From positions 62,001 through 126,000 of the forward strand of contig CANNZV010000518.1 in NCBI GenBank assembly GCA_947561585.1: a stretch of 64,000 nt of DNA, written 5' to 3'. This document shows positions 22,901 through 33,504 of this stretch, piece after piece; position 1 is the first letter of the stretch, and each line of letters starts with the position of its first letter. The translations under genes and the position numbers were made by a program. The notes beneath the pieces are model-generated. The model made no database searches, was not told the DNA's origin, and saw only the letters and a list, made by a program, of their open reading frames with translations. The DNA is from Caprella mutica (lineage: Eukaryota; Arthropoda; Malacostraca; Amphipoda; Caprellidae).

Positions 22901-25900
22901 GTTTTTATTATAGTTGGAAACACTGTCTTAAAAGTTAGACATTTTTTGTGTAAGCTTTATAAATTTTAATCGAATTACTAAATTGTTAATTTTTTACTTA
23001 TTCCATATTTTATTACATTATAGCTACAATTTATATTCTTTAATTGTTTTTGACCCTACTAATTGTTAACTTTTAAAATAAATGCCTTTTCTAATCAAAT
23101 TTTGGCTTTTTCAAAATGTAGAGATTGATTATTTTTCATTATTGATGTTTATTAATAGCTATGTGTTATTTTTATGTATTCTGTATGAACCCTCAGTCTT
23201 TCGGGATATTCAATCCGAATGTTAACTTCTTATATCTTCAATTGTATTAAAGGGGCAGTACAGTCATTTTTTGCTTTAACAATTTTGATGTCAAACGATT
23301 GCTTAGGAAGAATGAAGTATATCGTGTGCATTTCAATGTTCAATAAAATCTAATAATGGAAATACATCATTTAATATATAATTAATTTCTTAACAAATGC
23401 TAACGGTAGATGGCGCCACAACCAGTGGCGCCATCTTGTAAACAGCCATCTGAGTTAAGTTTCTACCTTAAGAGATGGTTTTATTTTCAAAACTATGCTT
23501 TCTTGTATACGAATTCACATAATCTTTTCACCATTTTGACGCAAACAAAGCTTGATTACTACATACATAAATTAATATAAAACAACAAACATACTCACGT
23601 ACATACTAATGAGTGCAAATACTTCCGCCAGGTGTCGCTAATTTTATAAAATACTTTTTATATGAACATTTTATAAATAAACGAGCATTCAAATATTACA
23701 TAATTAAATATTCTGAATCGATTTAAAAACAATTTGGCGATTATTTGATTTTGACTTTACTATCCCTTTAAAACGTCACGTCTACACAAGGGTAACAAAT
23801 GTGAGACATGCTACACCTTATAAATGAGGGGAATACATTAACTTCTGAGGAAATGTGGAATATATCAACTCCCAAAATATTTAATAAAATAAAAGGAGTC
23901 GTTTAAAGCTCAAGTGCAGGCTGATCACTAACATATGACAAGATGTAAAACGTTCGTTACTCTATTTAAGATTATGTAGGCTTTTCAGAGAATCTACTTT
24001 TCTTTATTATAATTACAAGCAAGAATGAACAATCTTGAAATCAATGTTTAGATGTTAGGTAAAAGTCGCTCTAAGCAGCTAACGAAAATACACTTTATAT
24101 TTGTTTTGAATACGACAGCACGAGATATATGGTTTTTCTTGTTCTTCTCTGAAGGTCGGACAGTGGTGATATTTTTAAATTATAAATTCCGAGGTGAATA
24201 CTTGATTGTGATTGACTGTGATAAGTTATTTAACCTTATTTCTACAAATGTTAAAGGACCCTCCAAATATTTTTTTTATAATTTTATTGAATGAGGCTAA
24301 TGGTTTTCATCATTTTGCTGCAAAGCTTATGAAATTTGATAGTATATTTTTAATTTTATTTGGTTATGAAAATTTCTATAATCAAAACTCTACATTGCCC
24401 GTTTTACTTCTCTCTGGCTAATTTTCAGTTTGAAGAAAAAGAATGTACACCGTTTGTTTTCTTGAATAGCACTAATAAAATACTAACCGACTAGCGGCAT
24501 GACTCTCTTGATAGTGTTCGTGATGTTTCCAGATATCATCTGCAGGTGAAAGAGGTCCAACTGAAGTCTCACATTAGGATGATTAACGCTTTCTACCACA
24601 CGCACAGCTAGGAATAGACAATTGAATAAAGAGTGTCACATTTCATCTTTCTAATGATCCTATTTAGTCCCATAATACGTTGACTACAATTCCAAAATTA
24701 ACAGTTTACGTTATTGCTTCTGTATCACATGTCATACTTCTGTATCACATGTCATGCAGAATGTCATACTTCTGTATCACAAGTCTGCAACAGTAAGGAG
24801 TATCTCTGTGTTTATCTATTGATATTGTCTGTATGATAAAAACAGTGATAAAGTTATGTTACATATTATGATATTGTCACAATTTAATTTGGGTTCAAAA
24901 TATTGGCAGTGGTATACATTTGTGCCACTATGTAATGTAGTCAACGTTTTAAACAGAATATGAAAGACGTTGTGTCATTTTTTATTTCATGCTATTCAAA
25001 TAACCAGAGAATACTATAACAATGAAATTATTCATTACCAGAGGAGAGATTGTTCATAAAATATCCAGGTTTAGAGTAGGTATTGATTGGCTCTATCAGA
25101 CCAATCACTCCTTGAGTGGCTAAATAATCTGCATGTTTCTTCAAATTAGATATCATGGTTTTCTCTTGGTCAGCAGAATCACCAAATATATTCCCACTGA
25201 GTATGTGAAGTCTGCCAAAAAAGGATTATTATATATCATTCAAAGAAATTAGACAATTCCCTGATTTATTGAAGTTTTAGATGGAGTGTAAAATAGTCAA
25301 TAGATGACTACTTAAGGAACAAAAGCATTAATCTCAAATCAAACTATATAGCCAGTGAGTTTTTCTAATTCTCTTAATATGAAGTAAAGTCATATACCCT
25401 AGAACATGAATTATTTACTAACTTGATAAGATTGCTGCCATTAATTTTTATCCTGTTTGCATATTCAACAGACTTGTAGAGACTTTTAACAAAGTCTTCT
25501 TCTTTGCCAGGCAGAGCAGCAAATCCACTTTCACCTTTAGATGTATCACCTGAAGAAACAGTCAATTAGTTGCTATGGAAAAGACTTGGGATAGAAAAAG
25601 TAAAGCTAGATTTAATAATTAGTATAGCATTGCTATTTTCAATACTGAACTGTCTGAATTATAACTTCACACTTTGAGCAGCATAAATGGAAAAGATAAG
25701 AGAAATAATTTGAAAAATCTATTAGAAAGTACCATTAAAGTACCATCTATAGCTAACCACATGAAAATTATCTTGTATCAAATCAGATCTTTCAAATTAG
25801 CAATATATTTGTTTATAATACATGTAGGTAGCTTATCTTCTTAGATATTTTTTCATAATATAATAAAAACAATCTCAAATAGGTAGTGAAGTTTGAATTA

Positions 25901-26528
25901 ATGCATTAGTAACATAATTCTATTTTCATATTTTTCATCAAGTTGTGAGAATTTGGTACAATTCCCTGTGTTTTGAGGAAGTCAAGTATTTTTATTTATT
26001 GGTTATTCATTTATATGAATAAAAAATTTAGTAAGGTCAGAATAGCACATCAAACTTTTCAGGAAATCTTGAAGTACGCTATACCAGTTTTTACAGTTTG
26101 GTAATGTGGTAGCTAGTCCACACCTAACACACATATGCATACACAAAATTAAATCAGGTTTCAAGGTTTGTAACTTTTTATATTAATGACTGTTAATAAG
26201 GAGATGTTTATTTTGCGAATTAGCTACAGCCTGTTGCTAGGTGCATATATCTAACCTAACTTCTATGTAGGAAGATGTTTATATCTTTATTTAGGTGGTA
26301 AATGGTAAATTTCCAATAAGTTGTTCATTTACCTTGGAAGATGTTCAATAAAACAGGCTCTAAGTTCTCTTCAATTAAGGCTTCTTTCAGAGAATCAGCA
26401 GTACAGACTTCTCCTGGCCAATCACATTCAACAGCAGTGAAACCTGCAGCAGCAGCTGCTTTTATTCTTGGTAAAACAAAAGCTCCTTTGTCAGAGAATA
26501 AGAAACTAACATTTGCAACAGCACGCAT
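19959..26528 (-). CDS. HYI: Hydroxypyruvate isomerase-like protein
   Basis: Predicted to interconvert hydroxypyruvate and tartronate semialdehyde, a sugar-isomerase TIM barrel of the xylose isomerase-like family. Six exons join in phase: 26528-26333, 25549-25423, 25211-25039, 24607-24488, 21799-21704 and 20050-19959. They give 267 residues, close to the usual size of about 260-280. Family landmarks are VANVSFLF at the start, GLIEPIN with Glu148, LQLDLFHLQ with Asp183 and His186, HVQVAQSPNRNEPSSAGEIN, and VGCEYKP with Glu246. The two glutamates fit the catalytic metal-binding pair. The start is the only ATG before VANVSF. The C-terminus, QYGLTF, is not a peroxisomal signal. Large introns hold several transposons, yet every exon is clean, so the gene is probably functional. 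Confidence 0.95.
20320..20690. repeat. Diverged copy of dispersed repeat U in HYI intron
   Basis: Similar in order to 44580-45070 and 61580-62030: TTTAGTCAATATTTTGA, then TGCTTAAGATAAGCCCCTCC, then AATATGGAAAGTTGGTGG, then CTCGAAACTTGAAAT. It is older than the other two copies. Confidence 0.5.
21948..22672. mobile_element. hAT-like MITE in HYI intron
   Basis: A 725-bp unit with ends GGCCCAGTTGCGAAATACGA and TCGTATTTCGCAACTGGGCC and the perfect 8-bp duplication AGATACAT (21940-21947 and 22673-22680). The arms repeat words such as ATACGACTCC and GTCGTGTTTCGTGACAGC. Confidence 0.9.
23247..23771. mobile_element. TTAA-type MITE in HYI intron (family F)
   Basis: Bounded by TTAAAGGGGCAGTACAGTCA and a right end ACTATCCCTTTAA, with TTAA at both edges. 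Parts of the interior match the PEX5-intron copy (1193-1762) in inverted orientation, including AAAACCATCTCTT. Confidence 0.75.
24248..24460. mobile_element. Fragment of TTAA-type family G in HYI intron
   Basis: Begins near GTTAAAGGACCCTCC and matches the left part of 27378-27600, including GAATGAGGCTAATG and GAAGAAAAAGAATGTACACC. Only one end is present. Confidence 0.65.
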
Positions 26529-27377
26529 TGTTTAACAATAACTAATATTGTATAATAAATAGTAATAAGATATTAAGTAAATTATTCTCAAAATGAATTA
26601 AAGTAACGAAATAGCCAATAGGTAGGCCTGTGGAACTTATTGTTAATAGTTACAGTTCACATAAACAAAATATAAAACAAGACATTAAAACTAACTTATT
26701 CTCTAGGAATAAGGAGACTAAGAAGTAAACATTAAAAGCATGTCAAATCTTTGAAACATTATATAAAGGCCATTAAACGTGTAAAGTTGTAATGTACACT
26801 CTACTCGACGTCTTCGTTCACTATGAGTGGCAGTTCTTTGCTCATGAGTGTTCACTTCACAGCTGTGATTCTACACGTGTGCCGTAAGTTCGTAACCACT
26901 TTGCGTCAATGATGTAACTGTCAACAGTGTAATTGTAACCTGTTGTAACTTCCTTGCCTGTAGCTCACAAACTTTCATACATACAGCACCTTGTCCTATG
27001 ATGACGGTGAAGAGTTAGCATTATGTAGTTGTAATAAGAAACAAAAAGCGCAAAAGAAGATCATTGAGGACTAATGTTAGCTAATTAAAACACTATTTTC
27101 TTAATATCTTAATTAATATGTTAAAATAATTTAAATGGAAATTAGACGCACCACCCACACTCCTCAATTACTAAATAATATGAGCTCGTTCCGTAGTTTG
27201 GTATTAATTGGTGAAAAATGACGAAAACTCATTCCCTGAGGGAAACAACGTTTGATTCATCTCTGCACTACTGACCTTCTACAATCTACACGACCGCTCT
27301 TCATCGTCATCAGTGCTCCTCACTGGCTATTTTGGCTTGTAGTGGGCGTGGCTTAGAGCCATGACCCAAAGTAATGT
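26529..27377. other. HYI upstream region, no other gene seen
   Basis: Holds the HYI 5' UTR and promoter. I see no TATA box at a useful distance. A GGGCGTGGC box near 27342 is the only GC-rich motif. Confidence 0.4.
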
Positions 27378-30300
27378 TTAAAGGTCCCCTCCAAGCAAAT
27401 TTTTTTATTGCTTAATTCAACGAGGCTAATGTTTCTTAACATTTTACTGCAAACCCCATAAAATTTGATAGCATATTTTTAATTTTATATGCTTTCAAAG
27501 ATTTTTATAATCCAAACTTTACAAAACCTACTTTACCTCCGATTTTCTAATTTTCAGTCTGAAGAAAAAGAATGTACACCATTTGTTTTGATTGTCAACT
27601 AGGTATTTGGTTTAAAAATTAGTGACCGGACGTTTCGTACCCAGACGTTTCGTTAACGGACGTTTCGTTGCTAGGACGTTTCGTTATTAGGCGATTCGTT
27701 ACCAGCTTTTTCGTTATTTTTTATTTAATGGAAGCGTTTTTGTTATTTGAAATGGGTTGCCGACCACATTTTATACCAATCCCATACATTATAAATTTTT
27801 AATGTCCACTTTTTATACATATATTTTATTCGTTTGGTAATATATTGAATATAATCAGAGGTATTCAAATTAACAATCATCAATTAATATCTGTGATTGA
27901 AAAAGTTTGAAGTGAAATATCATGGATACTAATCGATATAGAAGATAAATAATAATAATTCTATTTCATTTTTCCTCTCATGATCGAAAATGAGGTTCAG
28001 TTCGAGAACTCGGAGCTTGCTCTACTGCCTACATTGGGAAAATCTTTCGTTTTTGATATTTCCGAAAATGTTTTAACGCTAGGATAAAATACCAATTAAC
28101 AGATGTTACAAGTTACCGAATGAAAATAATTTAATGAAAATAAACATAATCTTTCGCAATTTTGCGAAGGTAATAATAATATTAGATCATATAAGAAAAG
28201 ACTATAATAAATTAATATTTCAACTCTTACTACTTTCTAATATGTTCAAAAATTTCCGGTAGTTGGTTCAGCATAGGGAAAAAATTCAGTACATATTTAT
28301 AATTATTGAGTATGGGATTGGTATATTTTTTAGTCTATAACTCATGTCATTTCAAATGCGGAACGAAAAATCTGGTAACGAATCGTCCTAGTAACGAAAT
28401 GTCCTAGTAACGAAATGTCCTAGTAACGAAATGTCCTAGTAACGAAACGTCCTAGTAACGAAACGTCCGTTAACCAAACGTCCGGGTACGAAACGTCCTA
28501 GCACCAATAAATCTATTTATTATTCGTTTAAAGGTTTAAATTTGGATAAACTTATTATAGAAACGTTTATATACTTTTAGAAACAATTAATATCTTATAA
28601 GAAGGCCAAAAAAGCATTATTGCTCAAAAATCTAAATTTGAAATCAAAACAAAGAGTGTACAATCTTCTTTCTCAGCGTCAGGTTGGAGATTCGCTCGAT
28701 TGTTGCTCACAGAATATTAAAAAACTTTAAAAGCAAATTATAAAATATATACTGAACCAAATTGTATGTGGTTTGCGGAATGATGATCGTTCTATAACTT
28801 TATGTAATAAACTCATTTTGTCTCGGAGCCTGGAGAGGAACTTTAAAGGTCCTCTCCAGGCTCCGGGAAAAAAATGAGTTTATTACATAATATTATAGAA
28901 CTAAGGTCAACGATCATTATTCTGCAAACTGCATTCAATTCGTTTCAATATATATTTTATAATTTGTTTTTAAAGTTTTTTAATACTCTGTGAACAACTA
29001 TTGAGCGAATCACTAATCTGACGCTCAAGAAGATGATTGTACACTCTTTGTTTTGATTACAAATTTGAATTTTATAAACAAACCATGCGTTTTCAGCATT
29101 TATTTAAATTATTTTAGATATTAATTGTTTCCTAAATTATATAAACGTTTCTACTATAAGTTCATTCAATATTATACCTTTAAATGAATATTGAATGGAT
29201 TTATTAAACCTAATACCTAGTTGACAATCAAAACAAATAGTGTACATTCTTTTTCTTCAGGCTGAAATTTTCTCAAATTAGTAAGTCGGAAGTAAAATAG
29301 GTTTTGTAGAGTTTTGATTATAAAAATCTTTAAAAGCATATAAAATTAAAAATATGCTATCAAATTCGATGCAGTTTGCAGCAAAATGATGAGATATTGT
29401 TTTATTCAATGAGGCTAATGTTTCTTATCATTTTATTGCAAGCCCCATGAAATGTGATCGCATATATTTAATCTTATATGTTTTTAAAGATTTTTATAAT
29501 CAAAACTCTACAAGACCTGTTTTACTTCCGACTTGGTAAGTTTCAGTCGGAAGAAAAAGAATATACCTACACCGTTTTTTTTTTAATGTCAACTAGGTAG
29601 ATATAATTAATCCAATATTGAATATTTCTATAAACTTATTATAGAAATGTTTATATATTTCAGGAAATGATTTATATATTAAACAAATTCCGAAAATGCA
29701 ATGTTCATTTATAAAATTCAATTGGAAATCAAGACAAAGGGTATGCCCCTTTTTCTTTAGCGTCAGATTAGCGTTTCGAACAATTCTTGCACACAAAGTA
29801 TTGAAGGTCCTCTCATGGCTTCGGGAAAAAAATGAGTTTATAACATATTATTATAGAACTAAGGTCTACAATCGTTATTCTGCAAACCGCATACAGTTTG
29901 GTTCAGTATATATTTTATAATTTGTGTTTAAAGTTTTTCAATACTCTGGTAGCAACAATTGAGCGAATCACTAATCTGATGCTCAAGAAGAAGATTGTAC
30001 ACTCTTTGTTTTGATTACAAATTTGAATTTTATAAACAAACCATGCGTTTTCGGACTTTATTTTAGATAATAATTGTCTCCTAAAGTATATAAACGTTTC
30101 TATTATAAGTTCATTCAATTTTATACCTTTACACGAATATTAAATGGATTTATTAAACCTAATACCTAGTTGACAATCAAAACAAATTGTGTACATTCTT
30201 TTTCTTCAGACTGAAAATTTCTTAAATTAGTAAGTCGGAAGTGAAATAGGTTTTGTGGAGTTTTGATTATAAAAATCTTGAAAAGCATATAAAATTAAAA

Positions 30301-30400
30301 ATATGCTACCAAATTCGATGCGGTTTGCAGCAAAATGATAAAGAACATTAGCCTCGTTGAATAAAACAATAAAAATATTTGCTTGGAGGGGACCTTTATA
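27378..30400. mobile_element. Family G complex, nested TTAA-type elements
   Basis: Outer ends TTAAAGGTCCCCTCCAAGC and GCTTGGAGGGGACCTTTA span 3 kb. Inside, the same modules recur in both orientations (GAATGTACACC.TTTGTTTTGA, TAATTGTTTCCTAAA, ATGAGTTTATTACATA). A large palindrome is centred near 28845, at a GAGCCTGGAGAGGA / TCCTCTCCAGGCTC junction. It is best read as G elements inserted into G elements, plus element H. I see no coding frame. Confidence 0.65.
27622..28505. mobile_element. Word-arm element H (GGACGTTTCGT repeats)
   Basis: The left arm has five and the right arm eight tandem words like GGACGTTTCGTTACTA, in inverted orientation, around a 650-bp AT-rich centre. The outermost 45 bases of the two arms match almost base for base. 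It splits a G element between 27621 and 28506. No transposase and no target duplication seen. Confidence 0.75.
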
Positions 30401-30516
30401 ATTTTTGGAAGCATATCGAAAAATATGTATACCTTACTGAAGCGAATTGTATACAGTTTGCAGACTAATAATCCTATATAAACCTTAGTTCTATAATATT
30501 ATGTAACTAGATTACG

Positions 30517-30945
30517 TGCACTCGATAGAGCGCATATCTTTGCCGCCGCTTTTAAAATACCTTAATAGACACCAAATAATATTCGATTATAAATAACCTT
30601 GACCTCAACCTTTGATCCGTTCGTTCCCAAAATCTGATAAACTGGTAATTGGATAAGGACCAATCGTCCCACCAAGTTCCATGCAAATTAGTTGAATAAT
30701 TTTTGAGTTATAAATTGACCTTGCCCTTTAACCGGATCGGCCCCAAAATTCTACCAGATCGTTCCTGTACATTCACCAATCGTTTCATGAAATTTGGTCG
30801 AATACTTTTGAGTTATTAAGTTATAAATGGCTTTGACCTGGATCTTTGACCCGATCGATCCCAAAATTTAACATTCGCCGATCGTTCCACTAAATTTTAG
30901 GCAATTTCGTTGAATTTTTTTGGAGTTATACATGCACATAAGTGA
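30517..30945. repeat. Repeat family J with GACCTTTGACCCGATC units
   Basis: About four diverged units of about 100 bp each contain GAGTTATAAAT, then ACCTTGACC, then CCCAAAATCT, then CCAATCGT. A second copy lies at 50130-50375, also starting near GTGCACTCG.AGAGCGCAT. Confidence 0.6.
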
Positions 30946-31173
30946 ACAATTAGCATAATTAGTTTGCCTCTTATATTCAATGGTTATGAAATTATAGACA
31001 TATTTCTAAAGAGGACCGTTTTAGTTCTATTCAATGCATGCTATATATAATGTTAAATTCAATTTTTATGAAAGTTGATGAATCTTTCCGCTAATTTGTT
31101 TCTTTATTCACATGTTTTTCCCGAAAAAAGTCCTTTTACCCCTCCCATAATAATAAACCAAGCAGACTTAATA

Positions 31174-32449
31174 CAGGGTGGGGCGTAAGTTTGGAAGCAA
31201 TTTTTCAAACATTAATATAATTCTTAAAAATAAGTTCCTAAGTAGGTGATAGGGTTTGAACTATAGTAGAGACACTACATTATGACGTGGCAGTGTTATT
31301 TTTTACAAAAGTTTAGTCAATTCAAAAATGTCAGACAAAAGAGAAGCCATTATTGCTCTACACCGTGCCGGGAAGTCAGATTCCGTCATTTCAAAGACTC
31401 TCTCAATAGCGAGATCGACTGTTTGGAAGTGTGTGAAGCGTTTTAATGAGAGAGGAGACTTGACTGATCGTCCAAGAAGTGGTAGACCACGCTCACAACG
31501 TACCAAACGACTGATAAAATGTGTCGGAGGAACCCAATACGATTGTTAGCCAAAACAGCTAATGTGAGTCCCTGAACGATGAGAAGAGTTGTCAAAGAAG
31601 ACCTAAAGATGTCCTCTTTCACCCTCGTAAAGATACAGACTCTGTCAGAAGCTGTAAAGAAAAAGAGATTGGAGAGAAGCAAAGCACTTCTGAGAGAATT
31701 GAAGTCTGGCACGGCTGGTGAAATTGTTTGGTCTGACGAAAAAATTTTCACAGTGGAAATGGCTCACAACCGGAGGAATGACAGAATAATTGGTAAAAGT
31801 GCAAAAGACATCCCATACAACCAAAAAACTGTCCACAGAACCATGAAACCTGCTTCAGTAATGGTCTGGGCCGCCGTTTCAGAAACTTGGAGATCTCCTT
31901 TAATTTTTGTGGAACAAGGCGCCAAAATCAATGCTAAATGTTATATTGAGAATATTTTGACGCCAATGTTGGAGTCAGCTAAGGATCACTTCGGTAATGA
32001 CACTCTATGGACATTTCAGCAAGACGGCGCGACTTCAAAATACTGCAAATGTCACTCAAAACTGGTGCCATGACCATCTTCCACGGTTTTGGTCCAAAGA
32101 AATGTTGCCTCCCTGCTCCCCAGATGTTAATGCTATGGACTTTTCGGTATGGTCCATTCTTGAATCAAAGGCCTGTGGTAAATTTCATCGCAGTGTGGAT
32201 GATTTAAAGCGTTCGCTCCAGAGATCTTGGAAGGAAATTTCACAAGAACAGTTGCGTGCCGCAGTAGGAGGAGTTCGGAGGAGATTTGAGGCTGTAATTA
32301 AAAACAAGGGGGGACATTTTGAATAAATTTATGATTTTTGAATTCTTAAAACCCTTATGTAATAATACATAACTGTAAATTATTAAATATATTTCTCGTT
32401 GGATTATAATATGCACTTTCATTTGCTTCCAAACTTACGCCCCACCCTG
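31174..32449 (+). mobile_element. Tc1/mariner-group transposon with clear ends
   Basis: A 1276-bp unit with ends CAGGGTGGGGCGTAAGTTTG and CAAACTTACGCCCCACCCTG that match exactly over at least 20 bases, flanked by TA on both sides as this group requires. It contains the broken transposase described next. Confidence 0.92.
31328..32326 (+). pseudogene. Mariner-group transposase, broken
   Basis: N-terminal helix-turn-helix DNA-binding region (SVISKTLSIARSTVWKCVKR) followed by the GRPR linker motif. The DDE core shows WSDEKIF (first Asp), FQQDGA (second Asp, codon at 32023) and PPCSPDVNAMDFSVW (third Asp, codon at 32138). The spacing corresponds to 37-38 residues, so it is closer to DD37D-type elements than to classical DD34D mariners. 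There is a frameshift near 31525, a stop near 31574 and another frameshift near 32035. The frame ends at a TAA after KNKGGHFE. The element cannot move by itself, although its ends are intact. Confidence 0.9.
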
Positions 32450-33500
32450 TATATAACCTATATAAATATGATTTGTATAAGTTAAGTAATGGAATTGCCG
32501 AATTGGTAACACAATATATCTAAAATGTATCATTGTAGGTACTTAGATCATTATAGATACCTTCTGGTTGTTTTTCTTTGTGAAGGATATAAATTTAAAA
32601 TGATATTCAGAGGAAAATTCAAATGTATCACAAGAAAAATTTGTTCATATGTCTAAAAGGACCATAGAATCCTCTTCAATTTCACCCAGTCATATGAACA
32701 AATGGACCATATGGTCCTCTTTCCACTAACTTTTTTATAGTGAATATTTTTCAATTTACATTATATAGTGTTTTTCCTTGGCTCTATAGAAACTCAAAAA
32801 TAACAACAAACATATCTTTTGATGAAAATAAATAATTTGGGCTGTAAAGGGTTAAATTTGACTATTTGTTATTAAAAAATAAAAACATTTGGTTCAATGG
32901 TTTAATCAAATTAATCAGTTTACATAAACATTTCATTTTCTGTGTCTCGATATTATTTCTTAGAAATTCTTAAAATAATTTAATTCCAAATTCTTAAAAT
33001 TATCTAATAAGCTATACGAAGCATCACCCACGAATTTGGAGGTTCTACAGTAATAACACTATGAAATTTTCACGTTATTTGTCCATCACAAAATTGCAAA
33101 AATTCGGTTACATTTTCTTTCATACTAATTTTCAGTTATTTAAGCTTTTTTGTTGTTTTCTAGTGTTATTGCTCATTCTTCTCGAAAGCCAATAGCATTT
33201 GGTGTTAACCATCACAACTATAAGACAGAACTACATATATCATACTAATCAATTATGCGATACAGTAGGAGTCTCTTATCTTATCTGCGATAAAAATAAT
33301 ATAAGATAGTAGCTTTGGGACTTATCGTATAGTGAACGTTTCACTATAGTGAACGTTTCACTTTTTACAAGTGGTGAATATAAGCTGATTTCGTTTAAAT
33401 AAATGAAGCTCATGCATAATAACTTAAATTAAAAAGATATTTGCATTAACTATAATGACTTTTTAAAATTTTATTATTTTCCATTAAAACAAGAGAATAT
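32450..33500. other. AT-rich intergenic region, no gene seen
   Basis: A small hairpin pairs ATTTGTTCATATG near 32640 with CATATGAACAAAT near 32690, beside GGACCATA motifs. A short direct repeat of GTGAACGTTTCACT lies near 33335. Nothing coding. Confidence 0.4.
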
Positions 33501-33504
33501 TCCT

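Noticed and set aside
19959..26528. HYI as a peroxisomal enzyme imported by the neighbouring PEX5
   Set aside because: The C-terminus QYGLTF is not a PTS1 signal, and closeness of two genes in an animal genome is not evidence of joint function.
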